A stretch of DNA of 64,000 bases from NCBI GenBank assembly GCA_001542995.1, contig LFLA01000007.1, forward strand, positions 1 to 64,000, given 5' to 3'. The notes under the pieces were generated by a model. That model did not search any database. It was not told where the DNA came from and worked only from the letters and a program-made list of their open reading frames with translations. The position numbers and the translations under genes were made by a program. Each line of letters begins with the position of its first letter. The stretch's first letter is position 1. This document shows positions 19,183 through 28,320 of the stretch, one piece after another. Source of the stretch: Nitrospina sp. LS_NOB (lineage in GTDB: Bacteria > Nitrospinota > Nitrospinia > Nitrospinales > VA-1).

Positions 19183-20439
19183 TTACCGGGAAACCCAATC
19201 CACCAAAAAGAGGCTGATTGCAGGCACATAAGTTATCAGAATAAGACCGATTAGTCGTAATCCTAGAAACGGCAAAACAGCTTGGTATAATTTTAATACG
19301 GGCTTGTTAAAACGGGTGGCGGCTATAAAAAGGTTTATTCCTACCGGAGGTGTTGAATAACCAATTTCCAGGTTGGTCAGGAAAATGATTCCAAGATGTA
19401 TCATATTCACATCAAAACTCTGCGCAATCGGGATAATCAACGGGACGACCACGATGATTGCGGAAAATATATCCATCATACAACCCACGATGAGAAGGAA
19501 AACGTTTAACACCATCAAAAACGTTAGAGGATCATGGATGTATTGTTTCATGGTTGCCAGTAGGGTCATGGGTATTTGTTCATCTACAAGGTAGTTGGTG
19601 AATCCCATTGCGGTTCCCAGAATGATGAGGATGGTGCCGACCAGTATCATGCTTTCTTTCATCAAGCCCGGCAAATCTTTGAAAAGGTCGAGATCTTTGT
19701 AGATGACCGTTTCGACCAGAATCACATAGACCACGGTCACGGATGCGGCCTCAGTCACGGTGAAGAACCCGCCATATATTCCCACCAATATAAGGAAAGG
19801 CAGGGGCAATTCCCAAATAGCATCGATCAGGGCTGATTTGGCTTCGGGCCAGTTAAAGTTCTCGGATGACCGGGCACTTCGAGTGATGGCGAAGGCCGAT
19901 ATGATCATAATCATGATCAGGCCGGGGACAATGCCGGCAATGAATAGCTTGTCGATACTGACCTGAGCGACCAGGCCATATAAAATAAGTGGCAGGGAAG
20001 GGGGGAATAAAAGCCCCAGACTCCCTGATGAGGTGATCATCCCTAAGGAAAAGTTTTCACCATATTTTTCCTTTAATAAAAGCGGATAGAGCAAACCGCC
20101 CAAGGCGATGATTGTCACTCCGGAAGCTCCAGTAAGGGCCGTAAAGAATGCGCAAGCCATCAGGATAGCCAGAGGGATGCCACCGGGAACGCCTCTCAAA
20201 ATGGTTTGTGAGACTCTCGTCAAACGCTCGGGGGTTTTTCCATGAGCGAGAATAAATCCGGAAAAGGTGAACAGCGGAATGGCGATGAGTGTCGGGTTAC
20301 TGGCCACCCGGTAAAGCTCAACAAATATGGCTGCCGAATCTATCTCGGCATTGTAAAAAGAAGCGAGGGCTGAGAGGCCAATGACAGCAAACAGGGGGAC
20401 ACCCAGCAAGGCCAGTAGAATGATCCCTAAGGCGATCAT
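19183..20439 (-). CDS. dctM: TRAP transporter large permease (DctM)
   Basis: The 418-residue protein is almost entirely hydrophobic, with about 12 membrane helices, and carries the DctM motifs IPLFTFSGFILAHG, ALTGASGVTIIALGGLLYPLLL and GSLGLLFPPSLPLILYG. It forms the transport channel of a sodium- or proton-coupled TRAP carrier for dicarboxylate or other organic acids. It overlaps dctQ by 4 bases. No DctP-type binding protein gene adjoins the pair, so the substrate cannot be inferred. Confidence 0.95.
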   Translation of the reverse strand: MIALGIILLALLGVPLFAVIGLSALASFYNAEIDSAAIFVELYRVASNPTLIAIPLFTFSGFILAHGKTPERLTRVSQTILRGVPGGIPLAILMACAFFTALTGASGVTIIALGGLLYPLLLKEKYGENFSLGMITSSGSLGLLFPPSLPLILYGLVAQVSIDKLFIAGIVPGLIMIMIISAFAITRSARSSENFNWPEAKSALIDAIWELPLPFLILVGIYGGFFTVTEAASVTVVYVILVETVIYKDLDLFKDLPGLMKESMILVGTILIILGTAMGFTNYLVDEQIPMTLLATMKQYIHDPLTFLMVLNVFLLIVGCMMDIFSAIIVVVPLIIPIAQSFDVNMIHLGIIFLTNLEIGYSTPPVGINLFIAATRFNKPVLKLYQAVLPFLGLRLIGLILITYVPAISLFLVDWVSR

Positions 20440-20930
20440 TTGAGCGCTTGCCCCGAACTGTTTTCAAAAAAAACAGCACCACTTATTATAAAGCGTATGG
20501 CGATAATCATAAAACTGTAGGGCAGAATGGTCTGAAAAATCCAGACGGGAATATTCAGGAAAAGAACGGATTCCGCATCTTTTTCAAATAGCATGAATGA
20601 CCAGGCCGCCCAGGCCAGAAAGCCGCTGATAATGCCAGCTGAAAATCTCGTAAAAGCTTTAATAATCCGTTTCCAAAAAAGCGACGATAAACCGGAAAAA
20701 ACCTCAATAGAAATATGCTTATCATGTCGAACTGCTATAGAGGCCCCTAGAAATCCCACCCAGAGAACCCATTGTCGGAGCAGGGTGTCTCCCCATACAA
20801 TTCCCATGTCAAAAAAATTTCTCAGCAACATTTGGCCGAACGAAAGTACAATCATAAGGCTCAGGATCAAGACAATCAGGTGGCCTTCAATTTTTTCCAG
20901 AAACCGGTCAACTTGTTTTAAGATATGCAT
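20436..20930 (-). CDS. dctQ: TRAP transporter small permease (DctQ)
   Basis: The 164-residue protein has four membrane helices and the DctQ signature region QWVLWVGFLGASIAVRHDKHISIEVF between helices 2 and 3. It pairs with DctM to form the membrane part of the carrier. The ATG at 20930 opens the minus-strand run. The next gene upstream is divergent and is not a solute-binding protein, so a DctP must be encoded elsewhere. Confidence 0.93.
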   Translation of the reverse strand: MHILKQVDRFLEKIEGHLIVLILSLMIVLSFGQMLLRNFFDMGIVWGDTLLRQWVLWVGFLGASIAVRHDKHISIEVFSGLSSLFWKRIIKAFTRFSAGIISGFLAWAAWSFMLFEKDAESVLFLNIPVWIFQTILPYSFMIIAIRFIISGAVFFENSSGQALK

Positions 20931-21038
20931 GAATCAAAAGATCGGGAAAAATGGAAATGGAGAATTTGTGGGATCACTGCTTCCATTTGGTACTTTATAA
21001 TAAGCTTTTAAACTTTCAGGCTCAATAAATATCGGGTC

Positions 21039-21827
21039 TTGAACATAAATAATAAGATTGTGAGACAGTTTTTATTCATTTGGGTCATATTGATCGTGTT
21101 TTCCCAGGCTGAAGCCAACCCCTATCCCGAGATGGCTTATATCTCTGCAGGAGAATTTGAGATGGGCAGTCCTGAAGGAGAAGGGAAATCTAATGAGCAC
21201 CCCAGTCATAAAGTTTATCTGGATGCTTTCTATATAGACAAATATGAAGTGACTTTTAAGGATTTTGAGAAATATTTGGCCGCCAACTCAAGACAATATC
21301 CAACCATAACCGGCTGGATCGACCGCAAGACACGGCCTGATATGATAAACAAGCCTGTATTTGGTTTTCAATGGAAGCGTTGCAAAAAATATTGTGAATG
21401 GAAAGATAAGCGCCTACCCACGGAAGCAGAATGGGAACGCTCTGCAAAAGGTATTGAGAAACGGACCTATCCCTGGGGTAACGAGCCACCCAATGACAAA
21501 CGGGCCAACTTTGGCAATTGTTGTTTTATACAAAAAGGGACCGTGCTTTCCCCAATCGGTAGTTTTGAGCAAGGCAAAAGCCCTGAAGGAGTGTTCGACC
21601 TTGGGGGCAATGTTGCCGAATGGGTTTATGACTGGTATGATAAAAAATATTATAAGAAAAGCCCCTATAAAAACCCCAAAGGTCCAGAAAAAGGAAAATA
21701 CCACGTTATTCGTGGGGGGGCCTGGAACAGCCTTCCCGTTTATCTCCGATCCTCCAGCCGCTATGGAGATAGTGACGCCAAGGATTATTATGGAATAGGG
21801 TGTCGTTGTGCCAAAAGCGCGGATTAA
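21039..21827 (+). CDS. Formylglycine-generating-enzyme-like (SUMF1) exported protein
   Basis: The 262-residue protein has an N-terminal signal (hydrophobic about 11-24, cleavage near AEA-NP) followed by one FGE-sulfatase domain: MAYISAGEFEMGSPEGEG, HKVYLDAFYIDKYEVTF, RLPTEAEWERSAKG, YPWGNEPPND, GNVAEWVYDWYDKKYY and a C-terminal VIRGGAWNS and GIGCRCAKS. Most bacterial members are not true sulfatase activators; several are lipid- or surface-anchored proteins of unknown role. I see no sulfatase in the window. The start is a TTG at 21039 or a GTG at 21060; neither has a good ribosome binding site. Confidence 0.8.
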   Translation: MNINNKIVRQFLFIWVILIVFSQAEANPYPEMAYISAGEFEMGSPEGEGKSNEHPSHKVYLDAFYIDKYEVTFKDFEKYLAANSRQYPTITGWIDRKTRPDMINKPVFGFQWKRCKKYCEWKDKRLPTEAEWERSAKGIEKRTYPWGNEPPNDKRANFGNCCFIQKGTVLSPIGSFEQGKSPEGVFDLGGNVAEWVYDWYDKKYYKKSPYKNPKGPEKGKYHVIRGGAWNSLPVYLRSSSRYGDSDAKDYYGIGCRCAKSAD

Positions 21828-21869
21828 CAGTTCAACTCATCCCACTAACATTATTTTTGAAATTTAATT

Positions 21870-22778
21870 ATGGAAGATCTGGATAAAACCCTGGACATTA
21901 TGGAACGGGATAAATGCACGTTCCTCTTGGCCGAAAATTCGGTTCGCTTAAAAAAGAACAATATTAAATTCACCAAATCCAACTTGAAGCATTCTCAAGA
22001 ACACCTGGATGCCCAGTATATTTCTTATGAGCGATTGATACGTACCCTTATAAAGGGACTTGTCACCATTGAAAGAAAGGTGAGGCTGAAATATCTTGTG
22101 CCCCTTGAAAGCGCGAGGGCTAATAAACTGATGGCCAATTGGAATACGGAGGTTGAACTCATCCTGGAGGATTTCAAGAAAAAATACAGGGATGTTCATT
22201 CGCAGAGAAGGAGCGTGGAAGAATTTGATGAAAAGATTTCACAAACTCTTGAGGCGGCTAAAATATCGGTGGATACGGAAGTTGCAAAATTAAAAGATAC
22301 GTTGGGGGATGATATTGGAGGCTCTGAAAGACTTCAGCCGTCTGAGTTGAGTAAAATGTATGATGTGGACGAGTCGGTATTGATTGATTTGCAGGTTATT
22401 GATCCTCTGCAGAACCTGCATATTTTGTGCAAAAAACTGAAGGACTCTGGTTGTGATAGGGTGGCTTTAGCCTCTTTAAATGAGATCATCCCAATGTATG
22501 TCAAGGATATCAAGGCTGTGGAAAGTACAGTTTGGTCCGGCCGTTCCGTTGATCAACGCAAGGAAACTAAAATGCGCGCCGCAAAATTAAATTTAAATCT
22601 TAAGGAAATCATTCTCTGTTTGTACGGCTTGGTTAAGCAGGCCTTGCTGGAAAAAGAAAGGCGCAATGAAGATGTCATTTTGAAGATTCGCAATAATCTT
22701 GATAAAATTTTTAAATCCCAGACGGATTTCGAATCCTATCAGAACAAACTGGCACCTTTTTGGGGTGTTTTAACCTAG
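21870..22778 (+). CDS. Coiled-coil protein, unknown function
   Basis: This 302-residue soluble protein is highly charged and mostly helical. Heptad-like segments are at about 20-120 and 240-300, and no cysteine motif, signal or membrane helix is present. I do not recognise a family. It lies between the FGE-like gene (42 bases upstream) and sppA (29 bases downstream) on the same strand, and may be co-transcribed with them. ATG at 21870; the upstream site is weak. It has no sign of disruption. Confidence 0.6.
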   Translation: MEDLDKTLDIMERDKCTFLLAENSVRLKKNNIKFTKSNLKHSQEHLDAQYISYERLIRTLIKGLVTIERKVRLKYLVPLESARANKLMANWNTEVELILEDFKKKYRDVHSQRRSVEEFDEKISQTLEAAKISVDTEVAKLKDTLGDDIGGSERLQPSELSKMYDVDESVLIDLQVIDPLQNLHILCKKLKDSGCDRVALASLNEIIPMYVKDIKAVESTVWSGRSVDQRKETKMRAAKLNLNLKEIILCLYGLVKQALLEKERRNEDVILKIRNNLDKIFKSQTDFESYQNKLAPFWGVLT

Positions 22779-22807
22779 CTTTAAATATCTTTTTTAAATA
22801 TCTGGAA

Positions 22808-23782
22808 ATGTTGAAAAATACTAAATTTATCAAGCAAGGGCGGATGCTAGTTCTTGCTGTTTTTTTTGGTACTGCCTGTGCGACTATTCAGCTTGGTCCG
22901 ACTATGGGCCCTCTGGAAGAAACCGTGCTGGAAGGGGAAGGGCCGGAAAAAGTACTCCTGATAGATTTGCAGGGTGTGATCAATAACCAGAAAGATTATG
23001 CCTTCACAGGCGCTACGACAGCATTGGGCATGGTGGAACAGGTACGCGAAATTATTGCCAAAGCGGAGAAGGATGATGATATCAGGGCCCTTTTAATCAA
23101 GATCAATAGTCCTGGTGGTACGGTGACCGCCAGCGATATCATCTTGCATGAACTGGTGACTTATAAGAAGAAGCATGGGATTCCGGTTTATGTTCAGATT
23201 ATGGACCTTGCCGCTTCCGGTGGCTATTATGTAGCCCTCGCGGGGGATGAAATTGTTGCGCATCCTACCTCATTGATTGGCAGCATTGGTGTGATAGCGT
23301 TAAAAGTTAATCTGGAAAACCTGATGGAAAAAATAGGTGTGAATTGGGAAATTGTGAAATCCGGCGATAAAAAGGATTTCATGTCCCCGTTTCGATCTTT
23401 CACCGATGAAGAGCGAAAACTTTTTCAAAATACCATTGATAATTTTCATACCCGATTTATTACCATTATCGCTGAAAACAGAACAGAACTTGATTTGGCA
23501 GCAGTGAAACCTCTTGCCGATGGCCGTATTTTTGACTCAAATCAAGCCATAGACCTCAAGCTTATTGACCGTATTGGTTATATCTCGGATACTATGGAGC
23601 GGATTAAGCTTAAACTTAAAAAACCTGATCTAAAAGTTGTTACCTATCAGCGCCAAGGGGATTATAAATCCAACCTTTATTCCATTTCTCCGCAACCCCC
23701 TGCCTTTAACCTGATTAATTTGAATCTTGGCCTGGATAAAAGCACCCTAAGTCCATATTTCTTATACCTTTGGATGCCATAG
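22808..23782 (+). CDS. sppA: Signal peptide peptidase SppA (36 kDa type)
   Basis: The 324-residue S49 protease has an N-terminal membrane anchor (about 15-27) and a crotonase-like catalytic core. The serine of the Ser-Lys dyad lies in MDLAASGGYYVALAGD, and the general-base lysine in the segment VNWEIVKSGDKKD. It degrades leftover signal peptides or membrane-associated polypeptides. The cysteine in FGTACATIQ at the end of the anchor could be a lipid site, but the -3 residue is glycine so I do not call a lipoprotein. The frame is open back to 22760; I chose 22808 because ctgga precedes it. Confidence 0.9.
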   Translation: MLKNTKFIKQGRMLVLAVFFGTACATIQLGPTMGPLEETVLEGEGPEKVLLIDLQGVINNQKDYAFTGATTALGMVEQVREIIAKAEKDDDIRALLIKINSPGGTVTASDIILHELVTYKKKHGIPVYVQIMDLAASGGYYVALAGDEIVAHPTSLIGSIGVIALKVNLENLMEKIGVNWEIVKSGDKKDFMSPFRSFTDEERKLFQNTIDNFHTRFITIIAENRTELDLAAVKPLADGRIFDSNQAIDLKLIDRIGYISDTMERIKLKLKKPDLKVVTYQRQGDYKSNLYSISPQPPAFNLINLNLGLDKSTLSPYFLYLWMP

Positions 23783-24091
23783 CTCCCGTATTGATATTCG
23801 GGGATATTTGGACTATCGTGTCGTGATAAGATGAATCTATCCTTGTTTTCTAAAAGTTGTTTTCTGCAAAATCTTTTTCTAATTTGCCATGAAAAATCAC
23901 CCATTGAGAATACTGAGGGGTCCAATTTCCCAGGTGAAATATTCAAACAATTAAATATATGGTAGAGATTGCTATCAATACTATAAACCGCCCGCATCGC
24001 CCAAGTAACTGATATTGGTTTTCCTGCTTTTAATTGTCCAATAAATTATATTTGATCTGTTTTTGTAACTAAGAAGTGGAGGCGTACCGAT
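23783..24091. other. Intergenic region, nothing recognised
   Basis: In these 309 bases no open frame on either strand has a plausible start and family match. Only AT-rich stretches and a possible ribosome binding site for the MOSC gene (gtggagg at about 24077-24083) are seen. Confidence 0.5.
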
Positions 24092-24739
24092 TTGAAAATT
24101 GTTTCCATTAATACTACTTCTCCCGCCCGCGTTTCCCTTGATGGTGGCCCCAGAAAAATCAGGTCAGGAATTTTTAAGATTCCCATTTCTCAATCGGTAT
24201 TTCTGGGTGGTCTTGGGTTTGAGGGGGATGGTGTTGGCGACACCCGAATTCATGGCGGAAAGGATAAGGCTGTATGCGCCTACTGTGTTGAACATTTTCC
24301 TTATTGGAGTGAAAAACTGCAGCGTAAAATCTTGCCAGGTGCTTTTGGAGAAAATCTTAGTTTGTCCGGTATGCCTGAAACAGTTATTAATATTGGCGAT
24401 ATTTTTGAGATAGGGTCGGTTCAGGTTCAAGTCTCTCAACCCCGCGAGCCTTGCCATAAGCTGAATAAAGTGTTTAACGACCAGAGTATGGCCTGCAGTG
24501 TTAAAAAATCCGGTTTCAGCGGTTATTACTTAAGGGTTCTTAAACCAGGTTTGGTAGAACCTGGAGCCCCTATAAAAAGAATTCATAAAGAGAAATTTTC
24601 TATTGAAAAGGCAAATGCTCTGTTGCGGAAGGGCGGGGCGAATATTCAACACATGAAAGAATTGGTTTCTCTTGCTGCTTTGTCAGACGAGTGGAGGGAG
24701 AAGCTTCAAAAGCGTTTGATTAAATATCAAGATGTATAA
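24092..24739 (+). CDS. MOSC domain protein (YiiM-like)
   Basis: The 215-residue protein has the MOSC core FGEN, a conserved cysteine in QPREPCHKL and a distinctive C-terminal alpha-helical extension, as in YiiM-type proteins that bind a pterin-molybdenum cofactor. Family members take part in molybdenum-cofactor-dependent reduction of N-hydroxylated compounds. The start is a TTG at 24092 with aagtggaggcg just upstream. No molybdenum cofactor genes adjoin it; the cofactor link is from the family. Confidence 0.83.
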   Translation: MKIVSINTTSPARVSLDGGPRKIRSGIFKIPISQSVFLGGLGFEGDGVGDTRIHGGKDKAVCAYCVEHFPYWSEKLQRKILPGAFGENLSLSGMPETVINIGDIFEIGSVQVQVSQPREPCHKLNKVFNDQSMACSVKKSGFSGYYLRVLKPGLVEPGAPIKRIHKEKFSIEKANALLRKGGANIQHMKELVSLAALSDEWREKLQKRLIKYQDV

Positions 24740-24790
24740 CTAGTATTCGCGCCCTGCTTGTCCAGCTATATAGTTGCAAAGGATGGGTTT

Positions 24791-25381
24791 ATGAAAAAAA
24801 ATTATTCGGGCAGAATGAGTTTGGCCGATTGGACAAGTTTTTTTATTGAATTCATCGTTTCTGATGATTTGAGCGAGGAGGTCGCTGAATCTTTTTTAAG
24901 ACATCTTACTGATCTTGGAGCATTGGTCCCGCTTGATGGGGATATATGGCATTGGAGTGGTTGCGATTCCCAGATAGATTCTAAAAGTTTGCTTGCCAAG
25001 GTTCAAAGGGATCTTGAATCATTAAGTGATTCAGAATCTGGTTTCGCACTGGCTTATTTTATTGGTTATAAAAACTTGAACAAGAAATCGCTAGTTGCTG
25101 AGAGCGATAGCTTCGACTCTAAAAATATTGATCGAAAAGGCAGCGAGCCTTCCTCTGCGGTTAAACCTGCTTCAGACCTCAGCAATCTTCAGATTGTGAA
25201 GAAAGTGGGAAAGCAGTTGCAACCATTTTTACAAATAGAGGAGGCTATTGTTTCCCGGCTTGTTGGTAAGCATGCTGGTAAGCAGGATGCACAAAGACTT
25301 TTTCATTATATGTTTGGCAAGGTGGGTTCAAAAGCCGAGCCGCGGGTTTGGGAACAACTTAGTCGAAAAAGACACCGTTAG
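24791..25381 (+). CDS. Hypothetical protein
   Basis: The 196-residue soluble protein has no recognised family. It is serine- and lysine-rich in the middle (about 85-125) and ends in a basic tail (EQLSRKRHR). No signal or membrane segment. The frame is open 11 codons upstream, to 24758; the ATG at 24791 has an agga site about 8 bases before. It lies between the MOSC gene and the lpd homologue on the same strand, with short gaps, and could be co-transcribed. Confidence 0.55.
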   Translation: MKKNYSGRMSLADWTSFFIEFIVSDDLSEEVAESFLRHLTDLGALVPLDGDIWHWSGCDSQIDSKSLLAKVQRDLESLSDSESGFALAYFIGYKNLNKKSLVAESDSFDSKNIDRKGSEPSSAVKPASDLSNLQIVKKVGKQLQPFLQIEEAIVSRLVGKHAGKQDAQRLFHYMFGKVGSKAEPRVWEQLSRKRHR

Positions 25382-25409
25382 TTTTAGTTTGCGAAAATGA
25401 TTTGATGTT

Positions 25410-26828
25410 ATGAATAAAAAAAGAGTAATCGTTTTGGGTGCTGGCCCGGGAGGCTATAGCTCCGCTTTCCTGGCTGCTGACCGAGGAATGAGCGTTACCC
25501 TGATTGATGAGAATCCCAAGCCGGGTGGGGTGTGTCTGCATCGAGGTTGTATTCCCTCAAAATCTTTGCTTCACCTTGCGCGATTGATAGAGGAAACCAG
25601 GAATGCAGAGGCTTGCGGGTTGAAGTTTCAACCTCCTGAAATTGATTTGAACCGGATCCGCGAATGGAATCGTGAAGTCATCAAAAAAATGGCCAACGGC
25701 CTTAGCTCCCTTTGCAAACAGCGCGGGGTTGAATTTGTAAACGGGAGAGCCCGATTTCTCGATGGTAATCATCTTGTCATCGATGACAAAGAGCCATTGA
25801 CCTTCGATCATTGCATTCTTGCAACGGGTTCTCAGCCTGTTTGCCCACCGTTATTTGCAGAAATTGGCGAGCGGACCCTGACCTCGACATCGGCGCTGGA
25901 GTTGAAGGAAATTCCCGAGAGTTTACTGGTGGTCGGAGGTGGGTATATAGGATTAGAAATGGGAACGGTGTATGCCTCGCTGGGTAGCCGGGTGACGGTG
26001 GTGGAAATGACCGGTGATTTATTGCCGGGAGTGGATCGAGACCTGGTTCGTCCTTTGCATTCCAGACTTAAATCTCAATTTCAGGCTATTTATTTAAATA
26101 CCCAGGTTGTTTCCTGTGAGCTGAAAGAAAATCAGGTTGCGGTGCAATTCACGGGTGATATAAAGACGGGCAACTATGACCGGATTCTGGTCGCTGTAGG
26201 CCGAAAACCCAACACCGTGGGCATTGGCCTGGAATCCACCGGAATCAAAACAGATGGCAATGGGTTCATTCAGGTGAATGAACAGTTTCAAACCGGTGAG
26301 CCTTCCATCTCTGCGATTGGGGATGTGATTGGTGGAGTGATGCTCGCTCACAAAGCATCGGCGGAAGGCAAAACGGTTATCGATATTTTGGCTGGCGAGA
26401 ATTCCACTCAAAAAACACGCAGTGTTCCCGCTGTGGTTTTTACCGATCCGGAAATAGCCTGGTGTGGTTTGACGGAAACTGACGCCCAAACCAGCAACAG
26501 GAAAGTTCAAGTGGTCAAATTCCCCTGGGGGGCGTCAGGAAGAGCCCAGACACTGGGTCGGCCGGATGGCGTGACCAAACTGATTCTTGATCCGGATACG
26601 GAGCAGGTTCTGGGAATGGGAATATCCGGGGTTGGAGCCGGGGAGTTGATAGGGGAAGGTGTTTTGGCCATCGACAATGACTTAAACGCTAAAGACCTGG
26701 CGCATTCTATTCACCCGCATCCGACGCTTTCTGAAACGATCATGGAAACCGCCGAGGCGTTTTACGGCGAGGCCACACATATATACAAAAGACCTCGAAA
26801 ATCCACTGAGCGTGGGAATAGCCAGTAA
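25410..26828 (+). CDS. lpdA: Dihydrolipoyl dehydrogenase-like flavoprotein
   Basis: The 472-residue pyridine nucleotide-disulfide oxidoreductase has the FAD site GAGPGG (10-15), the redox disulfide in GGVCLHRGCIPSK (C42, C47), a second NAD Rossmann motif VGGGYIGLE, and the C-terminal HSIHPHPTLSE with the active-site histidine-glutamate. It should reoxidise dihydrolipoyl groups with NAD. No E1 or E2 gene is beside it. A stand-alone lipoyl-like domain is encoded about 33 kb away but lacks the modifiable lysine. Intact; the ATG at 25410 follows a weak site. Confidence 0.92.
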   Translation: MNKKRVIVLGAGPGGYSSAFLAADRGMSVTLIDENPKPGGVCLHRGCIPSKSLLHLARLIEETRNAEACGLKFQPPEIDLNRIREWNREVIKKMANGLSSLCKQRGVEFVNGRARFLDGNHLVIDDKEPLTFDHCILATGSQPVCPPLFAEIGERTLTSTSALELKEIPESLLVVGGGYIGLEMGTVYASLGSRVTVVEMTGDLLPGVDRDLVRPLHSRLKSQFQAIYLNTQVVSCELKENQVAVQFTGDIKTGNYDRILVAVGRKPNTVGIGLESTGIKTDGNGFIQVNEQFQTGEPSISAIGDVIGGVMLAHKASAEGKTVIDILAGENSTQKTRSVPAVVFTDPEIAWCGLTETDAQTSNRKVQVVKFPWGASGRAQTLGRPDGVTKLILDPDTEQVLGMGISGVGAGELIGEGVLAIDNDLNAKDLAHSIHPHPTLSETIMETAEAFYGEATHIYKRPRKSTERGNSQ

Positions 26829-26899
26829 GAGCTGGTTGAGCCGAGAATGCTGTTGTTTGTAGTGAGAGCCATTGCAATCTACATGCAGAGGTACTCTGC
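26826..26899 (-). repeat. Dispersed GC-rich repeat, copy near 26.8 kb
   Basis: Read on the minus strand, attctcggctcaaccagc and the following tcttac align with atctcggctcaacgagcc and attac of the 50.6-kb copy. The palindrome gcagaggtactctgc at about 26886-26900 recurs as gcggaggtactccgc near 14.49 kb. It directly follows the lpdA stop. Confidence 0.55.
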
Positions 26900-27168
26900 T
26901 AAATGTCTATGACGTCGTCGTCTTTGTTGTTCCGGGGGGCAGAATAGGGCCGGGTTTGGAAATCGGGATTGGGGATGGAACCCGGCTGCTTTTTCTTCTG
27001 GAACAGGCTGGTGGTGAATAAAACCAGACCCACCATCAATGCGATTATAAAAATGCTGAATGCAAAAAAGAATAACAGGACCAAACTCAGTATGATCCAG
27101 AAAACCATGGCCAACTTGGTCGTGAAGGGTATTTTCTGGCTGGGGCCGATTTGTTGGAAGAAAAACAT
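26899..27168 (-). CDS. Small membrane protein, unknown
   Basis: The 89-residue protein has one long or two close membrane helices (about 17-57, rich in F, L, I), then a basic and proline-rich cytosolic tail ending in DDDVIDI. No family recognised. It is divergent from the zinc-ribbon gene at 27228, and the 59 bases between them hold both promoters. Coding status is supported by the clean membrane-protein pattern and the absence of a competing gene. Confidence 0.55.
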   Translation of the reverse strand: MFFFQQIGPSQKIPFTTKLAMVFWIILSLVLLFFFAFSIFIIALMVGLVLFTTSLFQKKKQPGSIPNPDFQTRPYSAPRNNKDDDVIDI

Positions 27169-27227
27169 ATTAAAGAAAGATTGTAAGTACTCTTTTAATT
27201 TTCGATGCGGGTTTGTTATGATGAATC

Positions 27228-27443
27228 ATGACTGATCCCGGTTTAGCCATCATACCTTGCCCGCAATGCGGAGTCAAAAACAGGATTCGCAACTACGATT
27301 CTGATAAAATACCGGTTTGTGCCCGTTGCCGGGCAAAACTGATGGACGAAAAGGAACACGAGGCTTTTCAGAAATTCCAGGATAACCTCAACAAGTTTAA
27401 AGACTTCCCGGATGTGGGACTGCGCTCCAAGCCTCCTGAATAA
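27228..27443 (+). CDS. Small zinc-ribbon protein
   Basis: The 71-residue protein has two CxxC pairs (CPQCG at about 10-14, CARCR at about 31-35), a probable single zinc ribbon. The sequence around them, IPCPQCGVKNRI and KIPVCARC, resembles the N-terminal zinc domain of thioredoxin-2 (TrxC), but the thioredoxin domain is absent, so it is a free zinc ribbon. It lies 32 bases before the bolA gene on the same strand. Confidence 0.6.
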   Translation: MTDPGLAIIPCPQCGVKNRIRNYDSDKIPVCARCRAKLMDEKEHEAFQKFQDNLNKFKDFPDVGLRSKPPE

Positions 27444-27475
27444 TAACTAATAACCTAAAAAGACTTTAAAATTAT

Positions 27476-27760
27476 ATGGATACCACTGAAATTATCAATA
27501 ATAACCTTAAAGAAAGAATCGCTGCCAAACATGTGGAGGTCATCGATGAGAGCCACCTTCATCGTGGTCACAAAGCCGCTGGAGGCGGGGGTCATTATTC
27601 CATCGTTGTTGTTTCACCCCAATTCGAAAACCTCAATGTCATGGAACGAGTCAGGCTGGTCCACAAAGCGCTCGATCAGGAAATGACAGGCACTCCAAAA
27701 CTCATCCATGCGCTGCAGGTCAAGACCTTTGATACCACACAATGGACTGATAAGGGCTGA
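27476..27760 (+). CDS. bolA: BolA-family protein
   Basis: The 94-residue protein matches BolA: VEVIDESHLHRGHK with the conserved histidine, GGGGHYSIVVVSPQFENLNVMERVRLVHKAL, and a C-terminal helix HALQVKTF. BolA proteins bind Fe-S clusters with monothiol glutaredoxins, and some act in iron signalling. No glutaredoxin gene adjoins it, though a zinc-ribbon protein precedes it. Convergent with the LRR gene, 7 bases apart. Confidence 0.9.
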   Translation: MDTTEIINNNLKERIAAKHVEVIDESHLHRGHKAAGGGGHYSIVVVSPQFENLNVMERVRLVHKALDQEMTGTPKLIHALQVKTFDTTQWTDKG

Positions 27761-27767
27761 AGCCGGG

Positions 27768-28247
27768 TTAATCCCGATAGACTTCCAGCTCTTCACAGTT
27801 TTTCAAGTTCTCTGATTCGGTGAGAGCTTTATAACCGATCTCGGTATACTGGTTTTTAAAGAGATCCAGTTTGACGTATTTCTTGCTCTGGGGCGAATTA
27901 GCAAAAGCCTGAGCTCCTGTATCTCCTACCACATTGCCGAACATAGTGACTATCTTCAATTTGGGTAAACTTTCCGAGTTTGCCAAGGCGATTGCTCCAT
28001 CGTCCCCAATATCATTGTGATTGATGTTGAGAAGTTCCAAGTTTTCCAAATGTGGGGATTCAGCAAGAGCCTCCAAGCCTTCATCCAAAATCTGGTTTCC
28101 TGGAACAATAAGTTGTTTCACGCTTTTTAATGCTTCTTTCGTGGCAAGCTCCATGCAACCACGGATGCCTATGTATTTATCACGAAGAAGAAGGATGGTT
28201 CCATCTTCCAGCAGGTTTTCTTTTATCAAGTCATCAATTTTACTCAT
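27768..28247 (-). CDS. Leucine-rich-repeat protein (RanGAP-like repeats)
   Basis: The 159-residue cytosolic protein has about four repeats of the type GLEALAESPHLENLELLNINHNDIGDDGAIAL, each with the LxxLxxxxNxI core. These are protein-interaction modules. The frame is open four codons upstream at 28259; I chose the second ATG at 28247 because tttggag lies 6 bases before it. It sits downstream of the bd-oxidase terminator and convergent with bolA. Confidence 0.75.
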   Translation of the reverse strand: MSKIDDLIKENLLEDGTILLLRDKYIGIRGCMELATKEALKSVKQLIVPGNQILDEGLEALAESPHLENLELLNINHNDIGDDGAIALANSESLPKLKIVTMFGNVVGDTGAQAFANSPQSKKYVKLDLFKNQYTEIGYKALTESENLKNCEELEVYRD

Positions 28248-28320
28248 TGCAATCTCCAAAGAATCACGAACTGTAACAATACAGTTATTCTAGCAAACCT
28301 GCACTGGGTTTGTCGAATAG

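Noticed and set aside
25410-26828. lpdA as evidence of a pyruvate dehydrogenase locus here
   Set aside because: No E1 or E2 gene adjoins it, and the lipoyl-like domain far away lacks its lysine, so no complex can be inferred from this window.
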